A stretch of 64,000 nucleotides of DNA from Klebsiella sp. RIT-PI-d (GTDB lineage Bacteria; Pseudomonadota; Gammaproteobacteria; Enterobacterales; Enterobacteriaceae), in contig NZ_LGIT01000009.1 in assembly GCF_001187865.1 (NCBI RefSeq), forward strand, positions 1,178,001 to 1,242,000. The letters are read 5' to 3'. The notes under the pieces were generated by a model. The model searched no databases. It worked only from the letters and a program-made list of their open reading frames with translations, and was not told where the DNA came from. The number at the start of each line of letters is the position of its first letter. Positions within the stretch are counted from its first letter, which is position 1. Made by a program: the position numbers and the translations under genes. This document shows positions 16,671 to 26,954 of this stretch, piece by piece.

Positions 16671-17639
16671 TTAGCGCCTTTTCCCGGAGTCTTTATTTTT
16701 CATGGTATACATCTTTTGATCGGCGGCCTGCAGCCACTCTTCAAGTGTTGAGCCATCCTGATTAAACTCGGTCACGCCCCAGGAAAATGCCAGCTTCCAG
16801 GGCTTGCCGGAACGTTCATTAAACGCTTCCGCTTCTTCAGCCAGGTGCTGCATCGCTATCCATGCGCCATTTTCATCGGTATCGGAGAACAGAATAGCAA
16901 ACTCATCGCCACTGTAGCGCACGGTCAGGTCCGTGTCGCGAAATGAACTGGTTAGCAGATTTGCCATCGTTTTAAGGGCGACATCGCCTTCAGCATGTCC
17001 AAAGCGATCGTTAATTTTTTTGAAACCGTCGAGATCGAGCCAGCCCAAAGTGAGTGGTACGGCTCGGCGAGCGGCAGAACGTATGGCATAGCTGGCGAGA
17101 CTGTTAAAGCCCCGACGGTTAAACAATCCCGTTAGTTCGTCGGTGGTCGCCGCATTAATAGCCGCAAACTCCCCCTCCACGATAGCAGCCAGATCCTTAA
17201 GCATATCCAGATCGCCGGGACTGAAGGCCCGGGGTTCCCTGTCAACGAGGCAAAAAGCGCCGGCGACAGCGCCATCCGGCAGGCGTAAAGGGTATCCCGC
17301 ATAAAATCGCAGGTGCGAGTCGCCTTCAACCAGCGGATTATCGGCAAAGCGTTCATCCAGTGTGGCATCCGTAACAACCAGCGGCGACTCGCTTAAAATA
17401 GCATGCCCACAAAAAGAGATATTGCGGGGAAGCGTTGTAATATCGATTCCATCATGTGACTTGAAAATCAGTACTTCTTCGTCCACCAGCGTTACCAGCG
17501 CGACGGGGATATCGAACAGACGCTTTGCAAGACGGGTTAAACGGTCAAAGCGCTGCGGATCGCCGGATTCAAGGATGCCTGACTCATGTAATGAGGCAAG
17601 ACGTTGCGGTTCGTTCACAGGTATGGCCGGACTCTTCAT
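16671..17639 (-). CDS. GAF-GGDEF diguanylate cyclase
   Basis: The 322-residue protein has a GAF domain (about 20-150, 'FDIPVALVTLVDEE', 'ISFCGHAI') and a GGDEF domain (about 165-320, 'DELTGLFNRRGF'). The active-site loop is SGDEF rather than GGDEF, a variant found in some active enzymes. An inhibitory RxxD site (RDTD) lies five residues before it, so product inhibition by c-di-GMP is likely. It is cytosolic, with no membrane segment. GAAGGAG precedes the ATG. It follows the MASE2-type cyclase by 51 bases on the same strand, so the two may share a transcript. Confidence 0.85.
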   Translation of the reverse strand: MKSPAIPVNEPQRLASLHESGILESGDPQRFDRLTRLAKRLFDIPVALVTLVDEEVLIFKSHDGIDITTLPRNISFCGHAILSESPLVVTDATLDERFADNPLVEGDSHLRFYAGYPLRLPDGAVAGAFCLVDREPRAFSPGDLDMLKDLAAIVEGEFAAINAATTDELTGLFNRRGFNSLASYAIRSAARRAVPLTLGWLDLDGFKKINDRFGHAEGDVALKTMANLLTSSFRDTDLTVRYSGDEFAILFSDTDENGAWIAMQHLAEEAEAFNERSGKPWKLAFSWGVTEFNQDGSTLEEWLQAADQKMYTMKNKDSGKRR

Positions 17640-17690
17640 TGCATCTCCTTCAATATGGATACTTCAGTCTATGCCAGTAAGCTCCGTTTT

Positions 17691-18746
17691 TCAGTGCGCA
17701 TAGATACGATTCTTTCCTTCACGTTTGGCCTGATAAAGCGCGTCATCCGCTGCTTTAAGCCAGTCGGTAGACGATGACATCTCTTTAGTGGCGCTGGCAA
17801 TACCGATACTCAGCGTTAAAGAAAGCGTGTTATCCGGTAATACGGTCATTACGGCCACCGCTTCCATAATGCGTCTGGCGATCGTTTTCGCCTCTTCATC
17901 CGGCGTTTCTGGCAGCAGGATCACGAACTCATCGCCCCCCAGACGCGCAGGGGTGTCGGTTTTACGCGTCGCGACATGCAGAATCTGTGACACTGTCACT
18001 AAAAGCAAATCACCCACTTTATGACCAAAACGATCGTTAACCTCTTTAAAGTTATCGATATCAATAAACATTAATACTGAGCTGTGCGTATTATGCTGCA
18101 GTTTACTCAACTCTAGCGCAATTCTTTGTTCGAGCAACCGACGGTTAGCAATATCCAGCAGCGGATCCATCATGGCAATGCGTTCAAGCTCGCGACTATT
18201 TTTATGCAACTTACGGGCAATAGAATTGGTCAGTACACTGAGGGCAAAGACGTAAATAGCGATCAGCGGCAGCGTGGCATACAGCGTTTTCTGTGAGACT
18301 TCAGGTACAAACGGAAGCCCTAAAGGCAGCCACGTCATAATAAACGCCGCCAGCATCACCAGCGCCCCTTTACGTAGTAAAGGAAAACCACCGGCAGAAA
18401 CCCGGTCTGACATCAGTATCGTGGCGATAACTACCGAGGGCAGCAGGTTAACGGCCATCATCGCGATCCAGAATCCGCCGGTCGCGGCATCCACCACCAG
18501 GTTGCGGTGCTCACTCTCAAGGGGGATGGTTGCTCGCTTAGCCCGCATATAGGCCACCATCGGCCAGATAAAGGCATTAATAGCCAGTAATACTATTAAC
18601 CACAGGGGCCGGTTCAACTCAACCAGTACAGAAAGGATAGGGAAAAAACACAAGAGCGTGCCGAGCGTTCGCATCAGAAACATGCGTCTGACAAATCTGG
18701 CTCCGGTAACCCGTTCATTTTTTAATAGCGTGTCAGATTTGTTCAT
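17691..18746 (-). CDS. membrane diguanylate cyclase, MASE2-GGDEF
   Basis: The protein has 351 residues. The first ~180 contain several hydrophobic segments that read like the MASE2 sensor ('RFVRRMFLMRTLGTLLCFFP', 'VVDAATGGFWIAMMAVNLLP'), as in DgcC/AdrA. The rest is a GGDEF domain with an intact 'RLGGDEFVILLPE' loop and the inhibitory site RKTD five residues before it. It makes c-di-GMP at the inner membrane. Position relative to uxaB and yneG matches that of E. coli dgcF, but I cannot confirm orthology. Confidence 0.88.
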   Translation of the reverse strand: MNKSDTLLKNERVTGARFVRRMFLMRTLGTLLCFFPILSVLVELNRPLWLIVLLAINAFIWPMVAYMRAKRATIPLESEHRNLVVDAATGGFWIAMMAVNLLPSVVIATILMSDRVSAGGFPLLRKGALVMLAAFIMTWLPLGLPFVPEVSQKTLYATLPLIAIYVFALSVLTNSIARKLHKNSRELERIAMMDPLLDIANRRLLEQRIALELSKLQHNTHSSVLMFIDIDNFKEVNDRFGHKVGDLLLVTVSQILHVATRKTDTPARLGGDEFVILLPETPDEEAKTIARRIMEAVAVMTVLPDNTLSLTLSIGIASATKEMSSSTDWLKAADDALYQAKREGKNRIYAH

Positions 18747-18865
18747 GTCACGATTTTCCGCCGCGTATGCAGACTTATCTTATTGACGATAAAAGCCAGT
18801 ATCAAGTGATTTAAATAATTCTTATCATCTGCCTAACCTATTTTAAACAATAAGATTTATATTTT

Positions 18866-19228
18866 CTAACGAGGCGGATTCATTTGTATCACCAGCCAGT
18901 GAAAAATCACCTGCACAATCCACTGCTGCTGAGAGGGCGAAAGCACCTGATGTTGAGGGATGTGATGCCATTTTTCCAAACAACCGCGACAGCAGGTCGC
19001 CGTGGCATGTTGTGCGATAAAAACCGGATGGCCGCGCATCGGTGTCTGCCTGCCATCATTTAGTGGCTCTGCCGGAGCCAGCCGACGGGCTACAAAATCA
19101 GCGGCATGTTCACTGATAGTCTCCGCGCCTTTATCCAGACAATACTGCCGCTCCTTTACGCCGAGACGAAAACGGGCGCGAAAAGCCGAGCGCGACAAAC
19201 GCGCAAAAAGAGTCTCAAGACGATCCAT
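18866..19228 (-). CDS. yneG: YneG family protein (DUF4186)
   Basis: The ATG at 19228 shares its A with the glsB stop (TGATG), so the two are translationally coupled. The 120-residue protein matches E. coli YneG in 'KERQYCLDKGAETISEHAAD', 'GHPVFIAQHATATCCRGCLE' and 'LAPAEPLNDGRQTPMRGHP'. Conserved His and Cys residues suggest metal binding; function is unknown. Confidence 0.9.
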   Translation of the reverse strand: MDRLETLFARLSRSAFRARFRLGVKERQYCLDKGAETISEHAADFVARRLAPAEPLNDGRQTPMRGHPVFIAQHATATCCRGCLEKWHHIPQHQVLSPSQQQWIVQVIFHWLVIQMNPPR

Positions 19229-20154
19229 CAAAATACCGAATGCCCCGGCTGTTGTGTCAGTTTTTCCAGTGCGGCAACGCCGGCAACAGAGTTACCCGTG
19301 CTATCCAGCTCCGGGCTCCAGACAGCAATCGCCATCTCATGTGGGACAATTGCCACCACACCCCCTCCGACCCCTGATTTCGCCGGCAATCCCACACGCC
19401 AGGCAAACTCACCTGAACTCTGATACATCCCGCTGGTTGCCATCAGGGCATTAATTTGTCTGGACTGGAGTGGTGTCAATACCGGTTCGCTCAGATGAGG
19501 TGCCCTGCCCTTATCTGCCAAAAATAAAAAGGTGCGGGCAAGCTCAACGCAGTTCATTTTCAGCGCGCAGTAGTGAAAATAATTCTGCAGCACGCCAGAA
19601 ACATCATTATGGAAATTGCCGAACGACTTCATAAGCCAGGCAATGGCGGCATTGCGCGCCGAATGTTCAAACTCAGACCGCGCCACGACGCTGTCATAGC
19701 CCACATCAGCCGCACCGCTGAGCTGACGTACGATTTCCAGCATGCGCTGACGGGGTGCGCTCAGGCGACTTTGCAGCATATCGCACACCACCAGCGCGCC
19801 GGCATTAATAAATGGATTGCGCGGTATTCCCTGTTCCAGCTCAAGTTGCACCAGTGAATTAAACGGCAACCCGGAGGGATCTTTCCCTACGCGCTGCCAG
19901 ATTTCATCTTCCTGATAATGATTCATCGCTACAATCAGGCTCAGCACCTTAGAGATAGACTGAATAGAGAAGCGCTCGCTGGCATCGCCTGCCGCAAAAT
20001 GCTGGCCCTCTACTGTGCTGATAGCAATGCCGAGTTTATTCGGACTCACGGCGGCCAGTGCCGGAATATAATCAGCGACCTTTCCCTGACCGATTAAAGG
20101 ACGGACCTCGTGTAAAATCGATTCGAGTAATGCCGTTGTGATGACCTTCGCCAC
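19228..20154 (-). CDS. glsB: glutaminase B
   Basis: The GTG at 20154 is the chosen start because AAGGAG lies six bases before it and it gives 308 residues, the E. coli GlsB length. GlsB hydrolyses glutamine to glutamate and ammonia. It belongs to the serine-dependent glutaminase fold related to beta-lactamases. The active motif S66-x-x-K69 is seen in '[11 protein letters not shown]'; '[15 protein letters not shown]' and '[17 protein letters not shown]' are also family signatures. It is cytosolic and co-directional with yneG, the chemoreceptor and sad. Confidence 0.93.
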   Translation of the reverse strand: MAKVITTALLESILHEVRPLIGQGKVADYIPALAAVSPNKLGIAISTVEGQHFAAGDASERFSIQSISKVLSLIVAMNHYQEDEIWQRVGKDPSGLPFNSLVQLELEQGIPRNPFINAGALVVCDMLQSRLSAPRQRMLEIVRQLSGAADVGYDSVVARSEFEHSARNAAIAWLMKSFGNFHNDVSGVLQNYFHYCALKMNCVELARTFLFLADKGRAPHLSEPVLTPLQSRQINALMATSGMYQSSGEFAWRVGLPAKSGVGGGVVAIVPHEMAIAVWSPELDSTGNSVAGVAALEKLTQQPGHSVF

Positions 20155-20216
20155 CTGTTGCTCCTTGTCCCGGACCATTTTTGGCCCAGGAGTATAACAG
20201 AGCTAATGCTCAGCCG

Positions 20217-21815
20217 TCAGGCCGGAAGCCGAAATCGGGTAACCGCCAGCGTCAGCTGCTGTGAATCATCCTGCAATTGCTGAGATGCCCGTGACGCATG
20301 GGTGACCAGCTCGCCGGTTTGACGTGCAACCCGGTTCAGTACGTGCAACTGACGCGTCATCGAATGGATGCTTTCTCCCTGACGCAGCGTGGCACCTGAA
20401 ATGTCGCTTAGCAGGCTGCTGAGGGTAGCCACCAGCCGGGTAACCTGCTGAAGATTGTCCTCCAGACGATTAACCGCCGTCGAACCGGACTCAATCCCCT
20501 GCAACGAGTGGTTAATTAACTGCTGAATATCGCGGGTAGAGTGGCTGCTTTGCCGGGCCAGCAGCCCCACCTCATTAGCGACCACCGCAAACCCGCGTCC
20601 CCGATCCCCGGCATGGGCAGCCTCTATTGCCGCGTTAAGCGCCAGAATATTGGTTTGAAAGGCCACGCTGTCAATCATCGCCACAATTCCACGCATTTCC
20701 GCTGAACGGTCAACAATTTCCCGCATCGACTGATTTACCGTATCCATCATTCGATCGCCCTTTTCTGCCGCCTGACGCGCTTCGTCCGCGCGCTGGCTGG
20801 CCTGCTGTGCGTAGCCGGTATTGCCTTCTACGTGCGCTTCAAGCGCGGCAATATGCAGGGTAACGCCATCCAGCTCACGTGCCTGCTTCACCGACTGTTG
20901 ATACAGCGTCTGGTTTCCCTCCGCCAGACGTTGAATATTTGCCACCATCGACGTGGTAGCGTCAGTAACCTCTATTACCAGCTGCTGAAGGCCGGTTTGC
21001 ATCTCGCTAATACTCAGGCTGAGCTGATGGATCTCGCGGTTAAACCGCTGAACCGGCGGCAGTGATGCAGAAAGATCGCCTGCGGCCAGCTGGTTAATAT
21101 GGCTAATTAATTGTCGTAGCGGGACGATCACCCATCGCGACATTCCCAGCCAGACGGCGATAGCAATGACCAGCAGAAGCGCTGGTGCCAGGAGAAACAG
21201 CGTTTGTAGCGATGCCAAGCTTGCCATAAAGGACTGCCGCCCGACCCCGGCGCGCTGTTCAGTCGCTTGCTGAAAACGCGCGTAGTGCTGATTAAAATCC
21301 GCCTGAAAAGCCTGCACCGGTACCGCAAAGAAAGCATCTATAGACTGTGTTTTACCCAGAGCGTCGACCTGCTCTTTAATGGCGCTGTAAAACAGCTGGT
21401 AGCTATTCACCAGTTCATCATCGGCGGGAGGATTGAGCGCGTGCCATGCTTTCCACGCCTGTTGCGAATGGGCAAGTTCACGCCCGGCATCCTCAAGCAG
21501 GCCGTTCCAGCTGCCTACCGAGCCGGTATCACGATCCTGCATAAACCATACTCCGGCACGATTCAGTAAATCGCTGGCGGTAAGCAGCGCTATCCGGGCC
21601 TCATCAACTTTTGCCTGCTGCAGATGCGCTTGCTGATTGCGCTGTTCACTAAGCCGCGCATTGTTGAGCGAATGTGACAGCAGCAATGATGAGGTTATTT
21701 GCAGGGCGGAAAACAGAAAAATAATGCATAGTATCCCCGTCAGAAGGCCAAACTGACGGGGAAGAATGCGCTGCCATGTACGACGGGAAATTTGTATTAA
21801 GTTCATCATTTTCAT
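20217..21815 (-). CDS. methyl-accepting chemotaxis protein
   Basis: The 532-residue protein has the chemoreceptor layout: membrane segment 1 (about 22-45), a periplasmic four-helix domain, membrane segment 2 (about 205-225), HAMP, and a signalling hairpin. The hairpin has 'VAFQTNILALNAAIEAAHAG' and 'GRGFAVVANEV', but then GLLARQSS where E. coli receptors have RNLAQRSA. It lacks the C-terminal NWETF that tethers CheR and CheB. It sits between glsB and sad, where E. coli K-12 has no chemoreceptor. The periplasmic domain resembles the Tar/Tsr four-helix type; the ligand is unknown. Confidence 0.9.
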   Translation of the reverse strand: MKMMNLIQISRRTWQRILPRQFGLLTGILCIIFLFSALQITSSLLLSHSLNNARLSEQRNQQAHLQQAKVDEARIALLTASDLLNRAGVWFMQDRDTGSVGSWNGLLEDAGRELAHSQQAWKAWHALNPPADDELVNSYQLFYSAIKEQVDALGKTQSIDAFFAVPVQAFQADFNQHYARFQQATEQRAGVGRQSFMASLASLQTLFLLAPALLLVIAIAVWLGMSRWVIVPLRQLISHINQLAAGDLSASLPPVQRFNREIHQLSLSISEMQTGLQQLVIEVTDATTSMVANIQRLAEGNQTLYQQSVKQARELDGVTLHIAALEAHVEGNTGYAQQASQRADEARQAAEKGDRMMDTVNQSMREIVDRSAEMRGIVAMIDSVAFQTNILALNAAIEAAHAGDRGRGFAVVANEVGLLARQSSHSTRDIQQLINHSLQGIESGSTAVNRLEDNLQQVTRLVATLSSLLSDISGATLRQGESIHSMTRQLHVLNRVARQTGELVTHASRASQQLQDDSQQLTLAVTRFRLPA

Positions 21816-21885
21816 CTTTTACAACACGTTACGCGTGAGTCTATGAGATGAAAATGACAGTGCCATGACAGTATAATGACATCAC

Positions 21886-23271
21886 CTAGCGACGATCTTT
21901 CCAGACGGTCTGAATATTGCAGAACTCGCGCAGACCGAAATGCGACAGCTCACGGCCAAAGCCGCTTTTTTTAACGCCGCCAAACGCCACCCGTGGATCG
22001 CTGGCGCTAAAGCCATTAATAAACACGCCTCCGCATTCGAGATGATCGGTAAAAAAGCGCGCCTGTTCTTCACTGGCGGTAATTACGGTGGCAGACAGAC
22101 CGAACTCACTGTCGTTTGCCAGGGCCAGCGCATGCTGCGCATCCCTGGCAAGCGTAATGGCCGCAACTGGACCAAACAACTCCTCGCGAAATGCGGTCAT
22201 TTCTGGGGTAACATCGCCGAGGACGGTAGCGGTGTAGTAATTACCCTCACCGGCTACCTTTTCGCCCCCTGACAGCAATGTCGCGCCCTGCTCAAGCGTT
22301 TTCAGAACCTGCTGATGTAACTCATCACGCAGATCAAAACGCGCCATCGGGCCAAGATCGGATTGCTCATCGCCCGGATCGCCCATTTTCAGTTCAGCGA
22401 CCGCCGCCACAAACCTGTCGGTAAATGCCTGGGCGATACCCGCTTCGACAATAAAGCGTTTCGCCGCCGCACATACCTGCCCGGTATTCTGGTAACGCCC
22501 GGCAACCGCAGCGCTCACCGCTAAATCCAGATCGGCATCGTTGAGGACGATAAACGGATCGGAGCCGCCAAGCTCAAGTACGCATTTCTTAAGCGCAGCG
22601 CCCGCCTGCGCGCCAATGGCCTGGCCGGCACGGACGCTACCGGTTACCGTCACCGCCGCTATGCGTGGATCGGCAATCGCCTGACTCACGCCGTCATTGG
22701 TTGCATTGATTTCACCGAAAACCCCTTCCGGGAAACCGGCTTCATCAAACAGCTGTTTAATGAGCGCACTACAGCCCTGCACATTCGGCGCATGTTTCAG
22801 TAAATAGCTATTGCCCGCCAGCAAAACAGGAACCGCACCACGCAGGACCTGCCAGAGGGGAAAATTCCACGGCATTATCGCCAGAATCGCTCCCAGCGGA
22901 CGGTATTCAATGACCGCCTGCCGATCGGCCACGGTTGTGTTCTCTGTCTTGAGCATTGCCGGGCCATGTTCTGCGTACCAGTCGCATAAGTTTGCCGATT
23001 TACTCACTTCAGCCCGGGCCTGACGGATAGGTTTGCCCATTTCGCGACAAATCATCTGCGCCATCGCTTCAGCGTTTTTACGCAGTACGGTGCCAAGATC
23101 GCGCAGTTTTGCTGCCCGCTGAGCCACAGTGACATTACGCCACTGACGATAGCCGCCAGAGGCCCGTTCAAGTGCGCGTTCCAGCTCGTCGCGGGTGGCC
23201 CACGGCCGGGAAGAAAGTGGCCGGCCGTTCGCCGGGTTAACGGATGTTGCAGTGTGTGCAGGTGAAGTCAT
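21886..23271 (-). CDS. sad: NAD(P)-dependent succinate-semialdehyde dehydrogenase Sad
   Basis: The 461-residue protein matches E. coli Sad (YneI), which oxidises succinate semialdehyde to succinate in GABA and putrescine breakdown. Catalytic residues are visible: N136 in 'PWNFPLW', general base E233 in '[10 protein letters not shown]' and nucleophile C267 in '[12 protein letters not shown]'. GAAGAAG precedes the ATG. It is divergent from ptrR across about 100 bases, which should hold the PtrR operator. Confidence 0.93.
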   Translation of the reverse strand: MTSPAHTATSVNPANGRPLSSRPWATRDELERALERASGGYRQWRNVTVAQRAAKLRDLGTVLRKNAEAMAQMICREMGKPIRQARAEVSKSANLCDWYAEHGPAMLKTENTTVADRQAVIEYRPLGAILAIMPWNFPLWQVLRGAVPVLLAGNSYLLKHAPNVQGCSALIKQLFDEAGFPEGVFGEINATNDGVSQAIADPRIAAVTVTGSVRAGQAIGAQAGAALKKCVLELGGSDPFIVLNDADLDLAVSAAVAGRYQNTGQVCAAAKRFIVEAGIAQAFTDRFVAAVAELKMGDPGDEQSDLGPMARFDLRDELHQQVLKTLEQGATLLSGGEKVAGEGNYYTATVLGDVTPEMTAFREELFGPVAAITLARDAQHALALANDSEFGLSATVITASEEQARFFTDHLECGGVFINGFSASDPRVAFGGVKKSGFGRELSHFGLREFCNIQTVWKDRR

Positions 23272-23377
23272 CTTCTTCTCACTTGTCGAAATTATCAGGT
23301 GACAGCTATTCTGCTACACTCGCACAAGTGTTAAAAATGAATAATATTAACCACTCCATTCACAAATCGAGAACGAC

Positions 23378-24241
23378 ATGGATTTAACTCAGCTTGAAAT
23401 GTTTAATGCGGTGGCGAAAGCCGGCAGTATTACTCAGGCCGCTGCCACCGTACATCGGGTGCCGTCAAATCTGACCACCCGCATTCGCCAGCTGGAAGCC
23501 GACCTTGGCGTCGCGCTGTTCATTCGTGAGAACCAGCGCCTGCGCCTCTCCCCGGCCGGGCATAATTTCCTGCGCTACAGTGAGCAAATTCTGGCCCTTG
23601 TAGATGAAGCGCGCAAGGTCGTTACCGGTGATGAGCCGCAAGGGTTATTTTCTCTGGGTTCGCTTGAAAGCACGGCCGCCGTGCGCATTCCGGCGCTGCT
23701 TGCACAATATACCGGGCGCTATCCAAAAATTCAGTTTGACCTGGCGACGGGGCCATCCGGCACCATGCTGGACGGCGTGCTGGCCGGGACGCTAAGCGCC
23801 GCGTTTGTTGATGGACCGGTCCTCCACCCGGCACTTGACGGGCTGCCTGTCTGGCGGGAAGAAATGGTGGTTGTCGCCCCCGGTGGACATCGGCCCGTTA
23901 CCCGTGCCAGCGACGTTAACGGTGTCAACATCTATGCCTTTCGCGCTAACTGCTCTTATCGTCGCCATTTCGAAAACTGGTTTCACGCCGACCATGCCAT
24001 GCCGGGAAAAATTCACGAAATGGAGTCCTATCATGGGATGTTGGCCTGCGTCATTGCCGGTGCCGGACTGGCGCTGATCCCACGATCAATGCTGGAGGCG
24101 ATGCCCGGCAGTCATCAGATTAGCGCATGGCCGCTTAGTAAAGAGTGGCGATGGCTGACCACCTGGCTGGTGTGGCGACGCGGCGGAATGACGCGCTCGC
24201 TGGACGCTTTTATTGAGATAGTGAACGAGGTAAAACCATAG
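23378..24241 (+). CDS. ptrR: LysR-type regulator PtrR of sad/glsB
   Basis: This 287-residue LysR protein is almost identical in its N-terminus to E. coli PtrR (YneJ): '[20 protein letters not shown]', '[20 protein letters not shown]'. The winged helix-turn-helix spans about 1-60 and the effector domain about 90-287. PtrR regulates the adjacent sad and glsB genes in relation to putrescine and glutamate use. Confidence 0.93.
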   Translation: MDLTQLEMFNAVAKAGSITQAAATVHRVPSNLTTRIRQLEADLGVALFIRENQRLRLSPAGHNFLRYSEQILALVDEARKVVTGDEPQGLFSLGSLESTAAVRIPALLAQYTGRYPKIQFDLATGPSGTMLDGVLAGTLSAAFVDGPVLHPALDGLPVWREEMVVVAPGGHRPVTRASDVNGVNIYAFRANCSYRRHFENWFHADHAMPGKIHEMESYHGMLACVIAGAGLALIPRSMLEAMPGSHQISAWPLSKEWRWLTTWLVWRRGGMTRSLDAFIEIVNEVKP

Positions 24242-24329
24242 CATTATCCTATAGGTGCTGTAGATCCTTGCATTGTCCCGGGTTCAGGCAGTAGTTTTAT
24301 TTTTTGCTTTCACGTTAAACGGACTCGCT

Positions 24330-25274
24330 ATGAACACTAAAGCACGCAAAGTGATGATTATAGGCGCAGGCAACGTCGGAGCATCTGCTGCCTACGCGCT
24401 GCTTAATCAGACCATTTGCGAAGAGCTGATTTTGGTTGATGTTAATAAGGCCCGGGTTGAAGGTCATGTTCAGGATCTCAGCGATGCTGCCGCCTATATG
24501 CCAGGAATGGTAACGATTTGCTCCCGCGACGCCAGCGACTGCGCGGATGTTGATATTGCAGTGATCACCGTTTCCGGCGGTGCCCTTAAGCCTGGCCAGA
24601 CGCGACTGGATGAACTGACCAGCACCGCGAAGATTGTGAAAAGTATTATCCCACAGATGATGGCGGGCGGTTTTAACGGCATCTTTCTTATCGCTACCAA
24701 TCCGTGCGATATCATTACCTGGCAGGTATGGACGCTTTCGGGGCTGCCGAGAAACCAGATCATCGGCACCGGCGTGTGGCTGGATACTACCCGCTTACGC
24801 CGCACGCTTGCCCGGCAGCTGGATATCGGCGCGCAGAGTATCGATGCTTTCATCCTTGGCGAGCATGGTGATACCCAGTTTCCGGTCTGGTCACATTCAT
24901 CGGTCTACGGCTCTCCCATCGCTGACCTGTATCAGCGCCGTATGGGCAAGCCCCTTGATCGTTCAGCACTGGCGGAAAAAGTACGCAAGCTGGGCTTCGA
25001 AATTTATGCCGGAAAAGGCTGTACTGAATACGGTATTGCCGGGACAATTGCTGAGATCTGTCGCAATATTTTTACAGGGAGCCATCGCGCGCTGGCCATC
25101 TCCTGCATTCTGGATGGCGAATATGGCGTAAGCAATGTTGCCATTGGCGTACCGGCGGTACTGGCACAAAGTGGTGTCCAGCAGGTTATTGAACTCCATC
25201 TCGCTGATGATGAGCTGGAAAAATTTCGTTATTCGGCAAGCGTTATTCAGGCGAATATTGCCCGCCTGCCATGA
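24330..25274 (+). CDS. L-2-hydroxyacid dehydrogenase of the LDH/HicDH family
   Basis: The ATG at 24330 gives 314 residues. The NAD fold starts with 'VMIIGAGNVGASAAYALL'. Catalytic residues are H179 in 'GEHGD', R92 in 'GQTRLDEL', N124 in 'TNPCD' and R155 in 'LDTTRLRR'. At the specificity position, Gln in lactate and Arg in malate dehydrogenases, it has Leu86 (GGALKPG). This recalls L-2-hydroxyisocaproate dehydrogenase, so bulky 2-oxoacids are likely substrates. No strong RBS is visible. It occupies the place of yneK in E. coli, between ptrR and sotB. Confidence 0.85.
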   Translation: MNTKARKVMIIGAGNVGASAAYALLNQTICEELILVDVNKARVEGHVQDLSDAAAYMPGMVTICSRDASDCADVDIAVITVSGGALKPGQTRLDELTSTAKIVKSIIPQMMAGGFNGIFLIATNPCDIITWQVWTLSGLPRNQIIGTGVWLDTTRLRRTLARQLDIGAQSIDAFILGEHGDTQFPVWSHSSVYGSPIADLYQRRMGKPLDRSALAEKVRKLGFEIYAGKGCTEYGIAGTIAEICRNIFTGSHRALAISCILDGEYGVSNVAIGVPAVLAQSGVQQVIELHLADDELEKFRYSASVIQANIARLP

Positions 25275-25525
25275 TAATAAGTGTGTCAGCCGGGGCGCAG
25301 GCTGACACAGCATTCCATTGTTCGCATAATGTTGTCCTGAGCATTCTGGTTCAGATACGCTGACATATGACGCACGGGTTGCACCAGTATTAATACGCGG
25401 TCGGGCAAATCTTTACTTTATGACCGGATAAATTGAGATCTGCGTCACAAATTAGTTGTATTTGCGTCAGGGATAGCTTTAACATCGTCTTCTCTTCTTA
25501 TGTACAACCAACCCAGACTAACGCT

Positions 25526-26716
25526 ATGACGACGAATACTGTTTCACGCAAAATCGCGTGGCTTCGTGTGGTCACGCTTGCCATCGCAGCGTTCATTTTT
25601 AATACCACTGAATTCGCGCCGGTAGGTCTGCTGTCCGATATCGCGACAAGCTTTGGCATGGAGACGGCGCAGGTCGGCATCATGCTAACCATCTATGCCT
25701 GGGTGGTCGCCCTGATGTCCCTGCCCTTTATGCTGCTAACCAGCCAAATGGAACGCCGCAAACTGCTGATTGGGCTGTTTGTGGTGTTTATCGCCAGTCA
25801 CGTACTGTCATTTCTGGCATGGAATTTCACCGTCCTGATAATAAGCCGTATAGGTATTGCGTTTGCGCACGCCATATTCTGGTCGATTACCGCCTCACTG
25901 GCGATTCGCCTCGCCCCGGCGGGAAAACGTGCCCAGGCGTTGAGTTTGATCGCCACCGGCACTGCGCTGGCAATGGTGCTGGGAATACCGATCGGCCGTA
26001 TTGTGGGTCAGTACTTTGGCTGGCGTACTACCTTTTTTGTCATCGGCGTGGGCGCGCTAATCACGCTACTGTGCCTGATTAAGTTGCTACCGAGACTTCC
26101 CAGCGAGCACTCTGGCTCACTCAGGAGTTTGCCGCTGCTGTTTCGTCGCCCGGCGCTGATGAGCATTTATGTGCTTACCGTCGTCGTGGTAACAGCACAC
26201 TATACCGCCTACAGCTACATTGAACCGTTTGTGCAGAACGTTGCCGGGCTTAGCAGTACTTATGCCACCGTCCTGCTGCTGATCCTCGGCGGCTCCGGCA
26301 TCCTCGGCAGCTTACTGTTTGGCAAACTGGGTAACCTGCACGCGTCGACCCTGATTGCAGGGGCAATAGGCCTGCTGGTGATATGTCTGCTGCTGCTGGT
26401 TCCGGCGGCACGCAATGAAAATCATCTTGCGGTTCTGAGCGTATTCTGGGGAGTGGCAATTATGATTATTGGCCTTGGCATGCAGGTGAAAGTTCTGGCG
26501 CTGGCCCCGGATGCGACCGACGTGGCGATGGCTCTGTTCTCAGGCATTTTTAATCTTGGTATCGGCGCGGGCGCGCTGGTGGGCAGCCAGGTGAGTACGC
26601 ATGTGTCGATGGCCGCTATCGGCTATGCGGGTGCAATCCCGGCGCTGGCTGCGCTGATCTGGGCGGTGATTATTTTCCGTCGCTGGCCGGTGTCACTGGA
26701 AGAACAACCTCATTAG
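25526..26716 (+). CDS. sotB: sugar efflux transporter SotB
   Basis: The ATG at 25526 gives 396 residues, the E. coli SotB (YdeA) length; the sequence starts '[20 protein letters not shown]' as in E. coli. It is a major facilitator protein with twelve membrane segments that exports arabinose, IPTG and similar sugars. '[20 protein letters not shown]' and '[20 protein letters not shown]' are typical. In E. coli marC lies between this gene and marR; here marR follows directly. Confidence 0.93.
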   Translation: MTTNTVSRKIAWLRVVTLAIAAFIFNTTEFAPVGLLSDIATSFGMETAQVGIMLTIYAWVVALMSLPFMLLTSQMERRKLLIGLFVVFIASHVLSFLAWNFTVLIISRIGIAFAHAIFWSITASLAIRLAPAGKRAQALSLIATGTALAMVLGIPIGRIVGQYFGWRTTFFVIGVGALITLLCLIKLLPRLPSEHSGSLRSLPLLFRRPALMSIYVLTVVVVTAHYTAYSYIEPFVQNVAGLSSTYATVLLLILGGSGILGSLLFGKLGNLHASTLIAGAIGLLVICLLLLVPAARNENHLAVLSVFWGVAIMIIGLGMQVKVLALAPDATDVAMALFSGIFNLGIGAGALVGSQVSTHVSMAAIGYAGAIPALAALIWAVIIFRRWPVSLEEQPH

Positions 26717-26729
26717 TATTTCCCCACTC

Positions 26730-26748
26730 AGGGCGGCTTTGCCGTCCT
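26730..26748 (+). terminator. possible terminator after sotB
   Basis: AGGGCGG-CTTTG-CCGTCCT forms a seven-pair stem with one G-U pair 13 bases after the sotB stop. No T-run follows, so termination may be weak. Confidence 0.4.
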
Positions 26749-26857
26749 GAATTATCACTTGAACAAATAATTCCGCATTAATGTTGGCCAAAGCATTCCG
26801 GTCCCCCCGCCTTTTATCTCGCTCAATACCGCTCCAGATAAGCGCATAACTGTCCTT

Positions 26858-26949
26858 TTAGCAAATCGTGGCATAAGCTTATTCATTCAGTTGACTTATG
26901 TTTGCCTGGGCAATAATATCCCCCGCAACTAATATACTTGCCAGGGCAA
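26858..26949 (+). promoter_or_regulatory. mar operator/promoter (marbox and two MarR sites)
   Basis: A marbox (TTTAGCAAATCGTGGCATAA, 26858-26877) lies upstream of a promoter with -35 TTGACT (26891-26896), a 17-bp spacer and -10 TAATAT (26914-26919). MarR site I is TTGCC-TG-GGCAA at 26902-26913 and site II is TTGCC-AG-GGCAA at 26938-26949. The arrangement is nearly the same as E. coli marO. MarA, SoxS and Rob would activate; MarR would repress. Confidence 0.92.
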
Positions 26950-26954
26950 CCATT

